Assembly (NCBI GenBank): GCA_021234155.1
Contig: JAJEKV010000047.1
Location: 7,593,071-7,657,070 of the forward strand
Reading direction: 5' to 3'
Length of the DNA: 64,000 nucleotides
Source of the DNA: Isoetes taiwanensis
Lineage: Eukaryota > Streptophyta > Lycopodiopsida > Isoetales > Isoetaceae
The notes under the pieces were generated by a model. It ran no database searches. It was not told the DNA's origin and worked only from the letters and a program-made list of their open reading frames with translations. A program made the translations under genes and the position numbers. Shown here in pieces: positions 10,851-24,140 of this stretch. The stretch's first letter is position 1. Each line of letters starts with the position of its first letter.

Positions 10851-13800
10851 AATAATGGGGCCATAACATAAATGAATCATAACCAAATACTAAACACTAA
10901 ACTACACATACAACCAACAAGCCCGGGACATATGATAGGAGGGAGAGGGGGGCTTAGAAACTTGTGGAGGCAAAGAGGAAATAATAAAAAAAGGAGCTCA
11001 AGAGAACGCTGATGATTGGACTAAAAGAATGAAGGCTAAAGATAAATAGGAGGGAGAGGGAGCGGGCGCCCCCATTCAGGAATGCTCTGGGTTTCTATTG
11101 CATAGAACCGCGGGTATCTCCTAGATGAGTCCTATGATACAATCAAGTGGCCGATAGAAGAGGAATTCCACTTCTAAAAAGAATGGGATAAACTAGGATG
11201 ACCAGAGAAAGGACAAAAAGGAAATAAAATGGGGAAACCGGTAAAAATAGGAAACCGTAATTCCATCGTGACTAAAAGACAAATGAAGGATCTAAACGCT
11301 AAGCAATGCCGATGGAGAAACAAGGATAAAATAGATCAAGGAGCAAAAGCATGATATATGGACGTCAATAAAGCAAAGAGAACCACGGCGAAGTAAGATG
11401 AGAAACGAAGGAGACAAGGCAAGAAAAAGAAAACTAAGACGATTCAAGCGGTCAAATGACGAAAAGACAAATAATAAAGAACTGGAGAAAAATGGATCAA
11501 CAGAGAAACGAACATAAAGCAATGCAAGAGGTTAACAAAGGATAAAGAGCAAAGACGAAAATTGGAGGGAAAAATATGAAATACGGGAAAAAATAACCAA
11601 AGAAAATCATAAGGAAAGAGACAGAGCAAGTGCCTCTAGAAATAGTAATGCAAGCAAGCCATTAGAAAGAGTAAATTCGAACTTCAACCCTGGCATGCCG
11701 TTAAATCGAATAAACAACCCATCCATAATAAAAAGGGCAAGAGACACTATCTTTACAAGATAGAAACTGAGACACCCTAGCACGAACGCTAACAAGAATA
11801 GAGACCAAGAGAAACGTGGCAGATGAAATTGGTCATAGAGTTTGGAAAGGTAGAAATTTTAAGAAAGAGAAAAGTAATCAACTACACATCCAACTATGGA
11901 AATACCATATGCCAAAGCGCACATATGTAAAGAGTGAACTTACCAATCAAACGATGAGTATAACAAACCAAACAAATGTGTGTCTCCAAGATTGAAGATC
12001 TAAGGTGCCAAGACTACCATAAAGAATGCAAAGATAAAATTGCATAATTGCTAAGCAATGAACGAGGCATCAAACTGAAGATGTGATATGCCCAAATGGA
12101 TGCTCTTACCAAAAAATGAAACTTTTAGTGCAAAATGCTCATATGCAAAGAGTGCGGGAAAGAATGCTGCAAGAATGAGCAAGAAATGACAATACAATAG
12201 ACCGACAAACCAAAGCTGTCAGGTAAGAAATGGATGGAGCATAGAGCAGAAAAGAACGAGGCTCGCAAACTGAGTGAACTGACAAATGGAGAGAACAAGA
12301 ACCATGGACTAGAGACCATCATGAGAACAAAAAAAATGTAGCACAATGATAAGCCAAAGGATGCAGCAAAATGAGACGAGGTATACCAAGTGACCATGGA
12401 GCAAATGCGACGAACAAGAATAAATGAAACAAAGATGAAAACGATAAGGATGGAAGGATTTAACGGGTTATAGAATTGAAAAAAGGAAAAAGGACCAATG
12501 AATCGAAAGGAACTCAAAAAGAGCAAAATGGGACTAAAAGAATAGATGGACTACGGGTGCAACTAGCACAAACGAAGCCATGTGGGACAATGAAGTAAGA
12601 GGCGAATAGAGAAATGGGAAGGAAAAGAGGCATATGTATAAGAGTAACAAAGGTTAAAAACAAGTCAAATGAGAACTGAAGATTAAGAAAAAAGAAAGAG
12701 ACCAACTATATATGAGGAACCTTAAAGAAAGGAGGATTTTAACAAAGATGATATATGGTGACCGAAGCGACAAGGACCAATAAAAAGAATAAGGTAACTA
12801 ATGTCATGGACCAAATAAACATCGAGCAATATGAATATGTTGAACATGCCATAATGAAGCAATGCACAAATCAAGCTATCAACAAATAAATGGAACTTTG
12901 ATAACCATGGCCATGGCAATGCAAAATAAGAAAGCATAGATAGCGATCGATGAAAAACAATTGGGTTAAATTAGGGAAATGTGACTACGAATAACGAAAA
13001 AACAAAGGAAAAAGAGTGATCGGGAAAGCAAATAAAAAATAAAACAGAAAGTTGGGAACACGTGCGGCAAATGAGACTAAAGAGACTAACAGGGCGAAAG
13101 GCCAAAACGAGTAAAATGAGACGAGAACAATAGAAGCAAAGGAAGCAAAGGAACATGTGAACACCTAAAAGCATCACAGAACTTTGATGACAATGGTCAA
13201 GACAAATGCAAAGAGTGAAGTGGTGCAAAACACTCACATAATCAAGTGCTCCTATTTAAGTGTGCAGAATGCACATTGCAAAGAGTTTGACGAGAAGTGC
13301 AGAATGCTCATATGCAAAAAGCGAATTACGTGTAGAGAATGCAAAGATCAAAGAGCAAAAATCGTGCCATCACTAAGCATGCCCATTGTCTCAAATGGCA
13401 TAATGCACGTACTTAACAAGTTCAAGACAAGGGACTTGGTGTAAAGGTTCCGCAATATCAAAAAGAGCGTCTCAGTTATAAGCATAAGAAAAATAGAACT
13501 GGGACAAGTGGGCATGAACTTATGCACTCTAAAACGAACTATTTGCAAAAATCCAGGAGTGGGCCAATGTGAAAAAACTAGACACATGAATATAGTTGCA
13601 AAAAAGGAGGGAAAACAGGATACAAATGACAATCTTGTGAAATGAACCTAAAGTCTAACCACAAATACAAACCACAAATATCGATGAAAAGAAACAATGG
13701 AAAAAGGACAATGGAATGAGGAAACGGTGGTAAAACACAGAACATAAATATGACATCAAGGAAAAAACATGCGATGCCCAGAGCAAAAAAGGACAACGGC

Positions 13801-14393
13801 CTCAACGGGACTAAACATTGGAATGGGATGAAAAAGACACCGAGTGAGACAACAAAAAACAAGGGCACAAAACGGAGCTAGGGGGGCCATCATGGGCAAT
13901 GGGCAATGGCACAAGAGGACAATATATCCAAGTGAAGCAAAAAGGCAAAAAACTAAATGAATGACTAGAGCGTCGCATACAAATGGGTTAGAAGAACTCA
14001 AGGAAATTATGGAGCAATAACTAGTACTGAAGTTAATGGGGCAAATGGAGTAACTAAGTCAACAGGAAAGGAAAGAAAGGAATGAACCAAGATATAACAT
14101 ATATGACAGACCAGACTAACCGCACAAGGGCACGAAGACAAGACTAAGAAGGAACCATGATAAAGGAGCAACCAAAAACAGAGGAGCAAAATAACAAATC
14201 GAGATTATAGAGATCAATCGACATCACGAAAATTGTTCACTAAAAGCTGAAGTCAACCTCAGGCGGATAAAAATGCGAGATGATCGACAATGTCCAAGAA
14301 CAACAAAAGAAAGATCCCGAAAGTGGGTCCAAGTGTCTAAATGCAATCAAAAGAGCTCCAAAAGAAGACACCCCTAAGAATGGAACTAATGCC

Positions 14394-14413
14394 CATATAT
14401 ATATATATATATG
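14394..14413. repeat. (AT)n microsatellite
   Basis: A run of nine to ten AT dinucleotides inside the purine-rich tract. Confidence 0.9.
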
Positions 14414-15076
14414 TAGATAGAAGAATGCATTCAAGTGGAACCAAATGGGCAAGACATCATGTAATACAAACATGATCTACCAAATGCATATGACAAAAAT
14501 ACACATCAACCATACCGTGAGCCAGAGAGACCAAATAACCGCATAAATGATAATTATGACAGCTTCAGGATAAGGCAACTTTAAGATGAACATCACGCCA
14601 ACTATACAATCTAGAGAAATAAAACAGGCAATCAACAAACAACTGGTAGCTACGTAAATTATGAATGATCCTAATCTTTCGAGCCGCAGGATGCAAACAT
14701 GACGTAATGCAACCTCATCTAGCGAATGCTCGCTCATTTACATCTAATAAAACCGTGGCATTCTTAACAATGAAAACAACACGCATAAAAGTGGAACAGA
14801 CATCAAATTACATATGCTTAACTCCAAATTATACATAGAAACCCAAACTTTTGCATTCATAAAACACAGTAACTCTCACAAAGAAGCTTCCAAAGAAGAG
14901 GCTTTATAGGCAAGCAACCCATATTATCAAGATAGACAACCTCTGCATACGAATCCACTCATAAATCAATAAAGAATAAATGAAATAAAATAGATTTTCC
15001 ATACCTACTCCATAGCTTTCATCTCTAAGCTCGCATAGTGCTAAAGGCAATACCTGTACCAAGACGCTCCAGCAGG

Positions 15077-15346
15077 TTATTGTGCCTTATGAAGAGAGCC
15101 ATCATGTTCATGTAAATCCATGGAAGACTCCTCCGCTAAGCTTCCAAAGAAAACCTTCAAATCTTCCACATGCCTAGACAAAGGCAAAGCTTCCTCCAAG
15201 CATTGAATCTGCTGTAATATAGCAGTTTTACACTCTAATGCCTCATCATCATCTCCTCCTTGATACCAAATCCATGTCAACGGAAGGTGAAAGCACTCAG
15301 ATTTGTTCTCACCAGAAAGTATGACCACACTTCTCCAATTCTTCAT
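15077..15346 (-). CDS. Hypothetical ORF, 89 codons, possible exon
   Basis: A mixed-composition frame with an acidic stretch (GGDDDEALE) and a helical, leucine-containing second half (AILQQIQCLEEALPL, VEDLKVFFGSLAEE). It resembles coding sequence more than its surroundings. I do not recognise the family. It lies 280 bp downstream, on the same strand, of the degraded protein fragment at 15630-16390. It could therefore be a later part of the same element-encoded protein, but no splice pattern was established. Confidence 0.3.
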   Translation of the reverse strand: MKNWRSVVILSGENKSECFHLPLTWIWYQGGDDDEALECKTAILQQIQCLEEALPLSRHVEDLKVFFGSLAEESSMDLHEHDGSLHKAQ

Positions 15347-15629
15347 CCGAAAGTCAGCATCTATTTACAAATGTAATGAAAACAAATATTCCTATCTCAG
15401 ACGCCATAGCAGTTAACTTTGATCGTTTACATGAAAATCCAAAGAAATATGTACATGAGTAAAGGAAACACTCCCAACTTACTCGAAAGGCAGAGAAGGA
15501 TAAATCTTAGAAATTGAGAGGGATGTAAGATGGGCAACAAACAAGCGGGTGTGTGCTTGGCAGGCCATCATGAGCTTCCTCTCTACTTCCTTGTTCTAAT
15601 CTTCACTCTTCACCATCTCAATAATCATT

Positions 15630-16390
15630 TTAGCATTCTAGAATTCCTTCTCGCCTTCCCACCACCGAATTCATTCCAGAGGAAGCCCATAGACCACACT
15701 TCATGTCACTATGAATGGCGACTTTGATCTCAGTTGTTAATCGCTGCCAGCCTCCACACGCCATCGAGATGTAAGAAGTGTTGATGGAAGAATCCTTCAT
15801 GCACCGCTGAGCACAAATTTCCGTATCAAGCATTACCGGCGGACAATCCGATCAAAGATGCCGCCAATTATCTCCTCTCATGATAAAGCCGAAGTGCTCT
15901 AGCCTTTAAAAGCAAGTTACTAAGTATTTAAGAGTAACAAAGTTCTTACTGCCACCAGCTCTATACGCCAAATGCGACAAGTCTTTCCACGCTCAATATG
16001 TTCAGCTAGCTACACCCTTTTATGTGATGCCTATGATGCATCTCCATGTCCTAGCATCCTCTCATAATAGTGCAAAATTTTGATGTCTCTCAGTGGCCTT
16101 GGCTAATGCACAACAAAGACCAAATTAGTTTGTGTGTATTCCAACCTAAAGTACTTCTTCAACCCGCATTCACTCAGCTATAGACTCACAAACCAACTCA
16201 ATGACTGCAGATGAAGATGGTCTAAGCTCCAATCCTCTAGACTCACAATTCCACTCAAAGCACTCAGTAATCCAAGAATCTACATACGCAGCTGTACATA
16301 ATTCCACACATCCACTCTATAAAGCACAGCTATTAATCGGCTATCCAAAGGAAGAGGGTCATCCATGTGGAATGTAGACGCCTTGGAGGC
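15630..16390 (-). pseudogene. Degraded copy 1 of a repeated protein family (possible Rep-like element)
   Basis: Across several minus-strand frames the translation parallels the better-kept copy at 26423-26980. A VDVWNYVQ segment matches NVWDDVYT, LKKYFRLEYTQTN matches LKKHLGWDTHKSA, and PLRDIKILHYYERMLGHGD matches ALRDSRLHCYKGMIGYCLKD. A trailing INTS...GLW/GLP segment matches ISTS...FGLPP. Stops and frameshifts break it in many places. The relation between the two copies is clear, but the function is not. The better copy carries a Y-C-L-K-D motif of the kind found as motif 3 in HUH replication initiators, which is suggestive only. Confidence 0.5.
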
Positions 16391-17525
16391 TTCGCACAAT
16401 TTCTTCCTCATCAAGTAAGTTCTTCTACTATCAAACATTTGTTTGCCGTGCGCTCGCCTTCAAAATGTGAACCTTGCCGTTGAATCCAAAGCACAGAGAA
16501 ACATCTCCCCTTTATCCTGCCTTTACCAGCAACCCTCGCCTCAGGTTAGCAGCAGCAAATCGTACACTCTCGCAAATTCACAAACTCAAACTCCCCGGTT
16601 CTCATTAACGCCACTATCATTAGGCACGCTTGAGCCCTCAAAATTGCTTTTGTGCATATTCACATCATCACTGCAGCTTGAATCCCTCCCACGCATTCCT
16701 CGATGCCGCCACAACACCGCTCGCGGCCTCCCCTCAAAGATTCATAGAGTTTCTTGACACACCCCCGCCGCCTCCTACTTAAGAAAACATGAATGAATTC
16801 AATCACTACTGAGAAGACGAATCGCCCCATCGCCACCAAAACCCCTCGCACTCGCACTCCTGCACCGCATCCTTTATGCATATCCAGCAGTAATCTCAAG
16901 GCTCTTCGCAACACACATGCCTAGCACCACCCAACATAGAGGGAGGAACATCCGCCACTCGCATGTCCGGCCATCTCCACATAGCCACATCCATTATCCG
17001 TCACTCCTCTTCATCTGGACCACTCATGGCTGCCACTTAATTCAAGGTAAACCGCTTTTTGCTCGCATCTCATGGTAATGAAAGAAAAAAAAAAGGGAAA
17101 GAAACAGCGGAGCCCTAACCCCTATATTTCGGGCCACCTTCGCCAAAACCATATGCCCCACATAATTTCGCAACCTTATGGGAGCCACTGATCTAAGGAA
17201 TATTCTGCTTATTATTCCAGATCTGTGGCCCCAAGGATTTTGAGATGAAAAATGATGGCAAGATTGAACACATGGTATGAAAACATCATTCCATAATAAG
17301 GTTTCAAAAATGTAAACAATGTACAGTCTTCCATAAGATTCTTAATGGTATTTGAGCTGTATTTGTAGATAAATTAGTAGAATGTTGACAGTGGAAAATG
17401 AGTTCTAATACATTGAAGGTTTTAGGGAGGAGACGGATTCAAAAGTTTTGGGAGAACGCAGATGGATGAAACTGGATATTAAGTCGAAGGAATCGCGCAC
17501 AGGAGCTGGAATAGGTGTTCTTCGC
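16391..17525. other. Unclassified, two opposing low-support ORFs
   Basis: Frames at 16443-16757 (plus, 104 codons) and 16660-16914 (minus, 84 codons) overlap on opposite strands. The minus frame is arginine and glycine rich, the plus frame serine and leucine rich. Neither shows a family motif, and at most one can be real. Confidence 0.3.
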
Positions 17526-17530
17526 ATCAA

Positions 17531-17633
17531 ATATGCCTTCTCACAGCCAGCAGATGAGAAAAATATTTGATATTTGTTTGCATATTTGATATTTGTTTGC
17601 ATGCATGCATCTGGTGGCTGTGAGAAGGCATAT
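17531..17633. repeat. Near-perfect hairpin: 26-nt arms, 51-nt loop
   Basis: The arm at 17531-17556 (ATATGCCTTCTCACAGCCAG followed by CAGATG) pairs with 17608-17633 with one mismatch in 26. The loop holds two direct copies of a 19-bp unit, ATATTTGATATTTGTTTGC. The hairpin sits inside a 96-codon minus-strand frame (17405-17695). That frame could be chance, or the hairpin could have inserted into a coding relic. Size and pairing would fit a small MITE or a miRNA-type precursor. Confidence 0.7.
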
Positions 17634-17695
17634 TTTTCATTCTTGCCTGTGAAAGATTTTTGAGAGGATAAAGCCGGATCTGCCATATCTTTCAT

Positions 17696-20600
17696 GCTGG
17701 ATTGTGAAAGGCTGTGAAAGGGATGTGATTCTATTTTGGGCAGGCGTGGATTTGTTGCCAGAGAGAGGAGAAATGTGCAGTAAGATCTTCAGTATATGAT
17801 TTGGAATCGGGCAAGAAGCTTTGGAGTAAATTTTTTTAGTCTGTGATGGGAAGATGCAGGATCCATGCAATTACCTCTAGTATCATCTTTGAATTCTCAA
17901 TTTAGAATTAGAATTAGAACTAGAGATGGAATATTCATGACATCAATGGCCAACAATAAACGATAATAGAAAACAAATGATTTTTACATGACTATATGTT
18001 GAAGAACCCCTCTCGTTTCTAGGTATGGTCAGCCATGTTTCTCAAGGCGATTCTAAGTGCGCAAACACCAGAGATCGAGACAAATTATGCCATGAACAGT
18101 CCGGCCAGTGTTTTGAGTACCTACGACCGACTACAACTTTGTAGAACAATTTTTTCCTAAAAATCAGCAAAGGTTGAGAAGTTATGGCATCTTGAGTGGG
18201 AGGGGTCTAGGCTCCTCCGCCGCATCTCGATGGCCTCATCTTCGCTGCATTCGAGCCTACCGCCGCCAGCCCTAGACCCGCTTATGACGCCGAAGTAAAA
18301 GCTAACCGACATGGCAATTAACATTACGTGACGCTCGCTGGGCCTCCGCTAACGGGCGTGTGCATCAATGAGTGCCCTACGACATACCCTTATCGCCATA
18401 CCCGAGGCCCTACGTTACCACGCTGCCGCTATCATGCCCTAGGGTAACGGATACCGCCCCTAAACCGTCCACACCTTCGCCGATTTCCCGCGCCCTCAAT
18501 CCTAAAACCCTTCCACTCGCCAGACGACGCTTCCTAAATTGCCCTGGACCGACTCGCTCCGCTGGGTAAGGAGGAATTCTACATTAAAAGCTTAAGCTTT
18601 TGATATTCCCGCTTGATCAGCAAATACTGCACTCCATCATCTCCAATCGCTCTTAAATTCTCAGTTCGCTTTTCTCGCAACACATTCTCAGATTCTTCAT
18701 TAGGCTCCATCAACCAAAGACAGTAGTTACCGCTACCTTCAAGATGTTTTGATGTTTCTGGTTTAATTTATACATGTTTTGGCAGCGTAAGAACATGGAT
18801 CAAGCTAATCGCCGCACAAGTTTTCCCCGATGTGCGCCCGACTGACATCAAGTAGGTCCTGGGCAGAGCAGGGGACCCGCCTCCCCGGCAACGTCTCCCC
18901 CACCCCCAGCAGTAATGTTCCTGGGCCCCTACTGAGTATCACTTCAACAACTCCATTTTCTTTGCTACCCGGTGAATTGGCTCTGCCACACCTCACGGAG
19001 GTTACCTGCGGCTTCGTGAGCACTCAAATCCCTGCGACGCAAGCTTGAGGTATTCTGCAGATTGCAACCTGTGCTGAAAAGGGCGCCGCTATAGAGACTC
19101 CACTCATCCACCGCTGCATTGTGGTTAGTGAGGATGATCGCCACGTATTTCAGAGCCCCGCTGATCATTGATTGCCTCCAGCCTTGTTCAGAATGTGCCC
19201 ACCGGACGCACCTTACTGCGACTCTTTTTTGGCCGATAAGTTTCACTCCGCCAATGTTTTGATGTACAATGGTCTCAAGGGTCAGGCATTTTGTGATGGG
19301 CCTTAGTGCCAACTTTGTATCAACCTCCTCGGCTTTTGAAATTAATATGATGATTCCCCGGAGTTATTGTCTTAACAATACGCTTTCATTTACAAGCAAA
19401 TGCACAAAGTATTCTCTCCAAATTGGGCTGATGATCCCTCCATTTGAAGACCAATGTTTGCTGTATTATATGTCATGAGGAATTGATTTTAATGTTAGAC
19501 CAATTACTAAACTTAACATACAATGCAAATAATTATTTTGCTTTCATATTTTTACTAATTGCTCCACCTCTCCCTCCAAGTTATCAGATTTTCCCCGCCC
19601 ACACTTTGATACCCATGGGCACTCTTCCAAACCTCGCCACTTTCCCCGCCCGCTTAACCTTTGTCCGGTTGAATGGCCAAATCCCGCTTGCTCTAAACCC
19701 TCGCTTCTGATGCTGCTAGTGTCAGCCCCATTTAACTCAGCCGTGAAATGAGTCACAGAATGTCCTCCTCTTCGTTCAGTCCTCCCTTTGCTAACCATGT
19801 AAGAAGATCTCACTTCTGAAAGTCAGCCAATAAAGCATGCAACATCCAAAGGTTGTAACCTATGTGATGTGGGGTGGAAGTAGGGCAAAATGTATGCCCA
19901 TTTCCTAGCCGCCAAAATCACTTCAAATTCTCCACATGGTCATTATGGCTATCCAATATCGACGGCCTTGTTGGAGATACTCCACCGTGAACCCGAAGTA
20001 AACAAAATGACAAACTAAGACTTGAATAATTCTCAGAGTCATCCAAGCCGAGGGTCAGCATGCCTGAATTGCCCCTTCACATCCGCAATGCTATCTTGCC
20101 TCATCCGTGTACCCTTGAATATATACAGCCCAGGGTATCCTAAACCCAAGATTTACATATACCTCGCATCGGTCACCCACTCCCTATTGTTCATGACCAC
20201 CATTGACCATATGCCCCTTTCCTTCCTATGATCTTCATGCCCTTTCACCTTACCAAATTTTGATGCTGGGCCTCATCTAAGATTCCGCATCCTAGAGGCC
20301 GAAATTAACTCGCCATAGATTTGGTTCTCGCATCAAAGATAGAAGTATCCGGGGATTCTTCAGGTCATAAGACGCCTCGGTGACATTATTATCTAGTGTC
20401 TCGCACTTTTTAGTGTAACCTCTCGATGCCTCTCGCTTGGAATAGCTTCCACCATTTACCTCGAACCCGTGAAATTCTCGAAGCCTCCATAGCCATTCCA
20501 GGTCGCCTTTCCTTGATACCGAGTGTAACCCCATTCCCCTCGCCTTCTACCGAGAGTGCTCCAATTGACTAACTCTTCCTCTTGTAGAGTCGCCAGATTT

Positions 20601-23393
20601 GTGGATTACCAAATTGCTTAGAGTTATACTAGCCATACGTACCAAATTCCTTATTGTTGATTCTCGATTCCGCATCTTCTAGATGCCTCTCTAAATGTAT
20701 ACATACCATACTCACTTTACCTCATCCAAGATATCTCGCCATTTGGATTCAGTCCACCGCTTCCTCGCTTGCTTGGCCTCCTTGGCATTGTGGGAGATGC
20801 AAGACTGACCGCGGTGTCCACGCCTTTCCCTCCTCGAGCAAAGAATCTTTCTCCTTGATGTAGGTACTGCTACTAGCTTTCTCAAAGATCGCCTCCTCTC
20901 CCACCTCTTGTGGAAACTATGTCTACTATCATCCTCCCTCAAGACCTCGACATCGCATAAGCTTGAAATTTGGAAGATGAAATTGGCTTTATTCTATGGG
21001 CAGCCATAGCGCGAGCTTGATTTTCGCTAAATTGGGTTTCCTGTGAATCGAAAGTGCTATGGAATGGGCGCTAATTCGAAAGCAAGGGCATTGAATTCCC
21101 ACTTCGAATCTATATGACTTTAGCCTAACACAGCCCACGAAAGTGGGCGTAATCGCTCCACAATTGCGGGATAACAATTACACGACACCGAAGCGTGGCT
21201 TCACGCTTAGCGAGCTCTCATACCGATGGCTTCAATACCGCATCTATTAACCGGCAATCAGGCCGACGACGCTGTAGGCTTTTAATACTTCAAGCATCGC
21301 ATCATGTGCATCGCCATCGACACATATGGCCGACGATAACGCTCTAGCATCGATTCGTGACGTGCACATAACGCCCATAGGGTCAAGGTGGCATGCCATG
21401 TGGCCAAGATGGCATGCCATGTATGAAGGTCGCTAGCGAGACGGGCTTAGGGTGCCCGAGGGACAGCCAGCGAGTAGAGGCAAATCATACCCTAAGCAAA
21501 TCCGTGAAAATAAAAATGCTGAAGATTGAGGAGGTAGCATGAACCTCTGCCGAAAGGCCTATGGCCAGAAAGAGAGGCGGAGGATTCCAAACTCCATGGC
21601 ACAATGGCCTCACCAGAGCCCCCGTAAAACATCGTAGCACGCTATGGTTCCTCTAAAATAATCGTAAAGAATAAAAACAATCAGAAGAACCATCTTTCTG
21701 ATCCTAAAGCAGAAGAAAAACCCTTCAACCGCTTCCTCGCGTGACCGCTTTTCCTCGCTTGTTCCTCGCTGGAAATGATGCCTTGCTCGCTTCAACCTAT
21801 TAGAAATGATGGTCGCCTCGCTCGCTTCCATTGCCCCTCAGCAAAACAGAGGATCCAGTCGCAAAAGAAAGTGGCTGAAAAATATCCACGCTCTCTACAA
21901 TTCTAGAAAAAAATTGCTAACCATGGCAACAAAAACAAAAATTAGGAGCTAAATCTCTAAATGGAAACAAGCTGCTCAAACATGCCAAATTATACGGTTT
22001 GGCATATGATACGTGCCAAGAATCTTAGTCCCAACCACTTCCTAAAGCACCTCACAATAAATAAATACGTATGAAAAATATTGTAAGTTTATTGGCCATT
22101 GAAGGCTTACTTTGAAAAATCCCACATATGTCGTTGCTTTTGTTGACGCATAAATCACAATAGTATTGAGAAAATTACTAAAACTTTACCACTTTTGTGA
22201 ACTTATAATTGGTCATATATAGTCATTGAAGCACAAGAAATACAAAACGAAGGATCCATGTATTGCAAGACGCTCCCCATACGACATGAAATACATATGG
22301 GGGTATTTCCCACCTTTACAAAAGAAATGTTTGCCAACAAAATGAGCATTGCCAGAAACTGTAAGTAGCAAGGAGGAGCTTAACAGGAAATGTGCATGGT
22401 TTCGGCACATGGCATCGCCACATTGAGAAGGTTCAAATAGCAGGATATTTTTTGATAGACAAACTTGGGAAATGCTTTATCAAATGAATTGAAATATTAA
22501 AGACCACATCTCAAGCATAACTCAAAAATGCCCCACAAATCATTCTTGCAATTGGAACAGAGAAGTGGTATAAGAAATATTAAGAACACAAGGGAAGAAA
22601 TCCACGATTGCACATAAGGATGATTCACGTATTACAATGCCAACATAAGACATAGAAGCTTGCATGTTTATTGCTTCTATCACAAGCAACATCCTGCAAA
22701 ACCACCAACGCAGTGAATAAAGACAACAACAAGAAAAAGGCACGGTGATCACTTCAAGCCCCTATAATAACGTATAATGCATTACACATCAGACCTATAC
22801 AAGAGGATACAAGATCCTAAGCTCCATGGTTCAAAACCATCTCCGGCTAAGTATTTCAATGTACTGATGCCTTATATAAAGGGTTTCATGAGGTTCATGT
22901 GCCTCAAACTTTCAATCGCCCATATCCGTGCAATTCAATGCCTCTATCAAGCCATCAAGCAAGATAGTATTTTCTGCGAGTTGTCCCCGCACTCTGTGAC
23001 TGACATCATGGTTCTTCGCCAAATCTAATCCACGCCTACATGCGCATGAAAGCTAGTATAGGGCTTGGCACTTGCTCAAGGCCATGTTGTTACCGGAGCT
23101 TCGCTATTATAGGCCTTCTTGCACTTGTTCTTCATCGGAATCGACGCCAACATTCACAGGACTGATATCGCTTTTGACTGGTTAATTTTACTCTAGCCTT
23201 TCTCCCATTTTTTATCTAGTTTACAAGAAAAGCAATAAGAGTGTAGATAAACAATGCATTCTAAGATTGAGCTAATGAGCGTAAAAGTATGGTCCTCCAC
23301 ATCAAGAGATATGAAGCTATGCCATAGGTTGAATATGGATCCACGGAGGCTCTGCAGAGGAGCTATCCTCCATTGCCTCATCATCAGTTTCAT
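17696..23393. other. Unclassified; scattered ORFs, no gene recognised
   Basis: GC-richer pockets lie around 18200-18560 and 18830-19250. The longest frame is 18965-19312 on the minus strand (115 codons, containing GGVKLIGQKRVAV and WAHSEQGWRQSM segments). It has ordinary protein-like composition but no family I recognise. Around 21740-21830 the motif CCTCGCTCGCTTCC recurs in short degenerate copies. The minus frame 23193-23450 runs up to the LTR element boundary and may continue the fragment interrupted there. Confidence 0.35.
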
Positions 23394-24042
23394 CGATATG
23401 ATTTTGGTAGTCGCTAGAATCTCTACCGCAAAACAATCGCTCAGAAACAAGTTATATAAAACACACCTTTACCCTTCCTGTGTAAGCTTCCAACAATTAC
23501 CCAACCGGTTGTCCTTGAGCAAGAGTTTTCCAAAGAATGGGAATAGGACAAAATAGCCACTACATAACCTTTGTAGCAAAAACACAAATTTTAGGAATAA
23601 GCTAGACTTAGGATTTGGGTTAGATCATCACTGATAGAAATAAACTTCTCCTATACGCTTACTAGTTGCTCCTTTTGTAAATATCTACCTCCTTTACAAA
23701 AAGGTAAAGGTATCCCCTAATAGCCTTACTTGAATAACGCTTCTTTTATTTTAGCCCAAGTCCCTTTTAACATTTAAAAGTATCCCCTTGCCCATATTAT
23801 ACTAGATGCGTACCTCTTACCTATAATAATAGTACTATCTTTTCTAAGGTTTTTAGATTAGCTTATAGTTTATAACTTGTCCTATATTAGATAAAATATT
23901 CCCCAATGGTCTAGAAGCTAAGGATAATTGTTAACTTAACTTATTGTATATTCTCTAAGATACTTTAGTCCAAGGATTAATATAAACATCTACAACTTTT
24001 CATACTCTTGCCCCTACAACCACTCCCAGCACCACCATATCA
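23394..24042 (-). repeat. 3' LTR of the retroelement
   Basis: About 649 bp, matching 25766-26404 along its whole length with scattered indels. In element orientation it is the downstream LTR, because the polypurine tract lies directly beside it. Confidence 0.85.
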
Positions 24043-24059
24043 ATTCCTTTCCCTTTCTT
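24043..24059 (-). other. Polypurine tract
   Basis: The minus strand reads AAGAAAGGGAAAGGAAT immediately upstream of the 3' LTR. This is the expected place for the primer of plus-strand DNA synthesis. Confidence 0.75.
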
Positions 24060-24140
24060 GAGATTGACGCCTCTATCAAGAATTATATGGCAAATTAACA
24101 CAAGCAAGTCCATGATTGCAACCCGCACAACTTAAATGGT

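Larger units (their letters stand above)
10380..14740. other. Purine-rich, strand-asymmetric tract without genes
   Basis: For about 4.3 kb the plus strand is strongly enriched in A and G and poor in T. Minus-strand frames translate into long runs of F, L, S and V (for example 12125-12526 and 13578-13868), which I regard as composition artefacts. Variants of an AATGC(T/A)CATATGCAAAGAGTG motif recur near 11915, 12135, 13265 and 13305, and GCTAAGCAA(T/C)G occurs repeatedly. This suggests a decayed satellite or the non-coding interior of a large retroelement. Confidence 0.5.

Noticed and set aside
11292-14737. Many minus-strand ORFs of 60-133 codons, hydrophobic and F/L/S-rich, looking like membrane proteins
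   Set aside because: They follow from the purine-rich plus strand (TTC, CTT and TCT codons on the other strand), overlap each other in several frames and share no motifs.
18586-18601. 16-bp perfect palindrome AAAAGCTTAAGCTTTT
   Set aside because: Short AT-rich palindromes of this size occur by chance in 64 kb; no associated feature.
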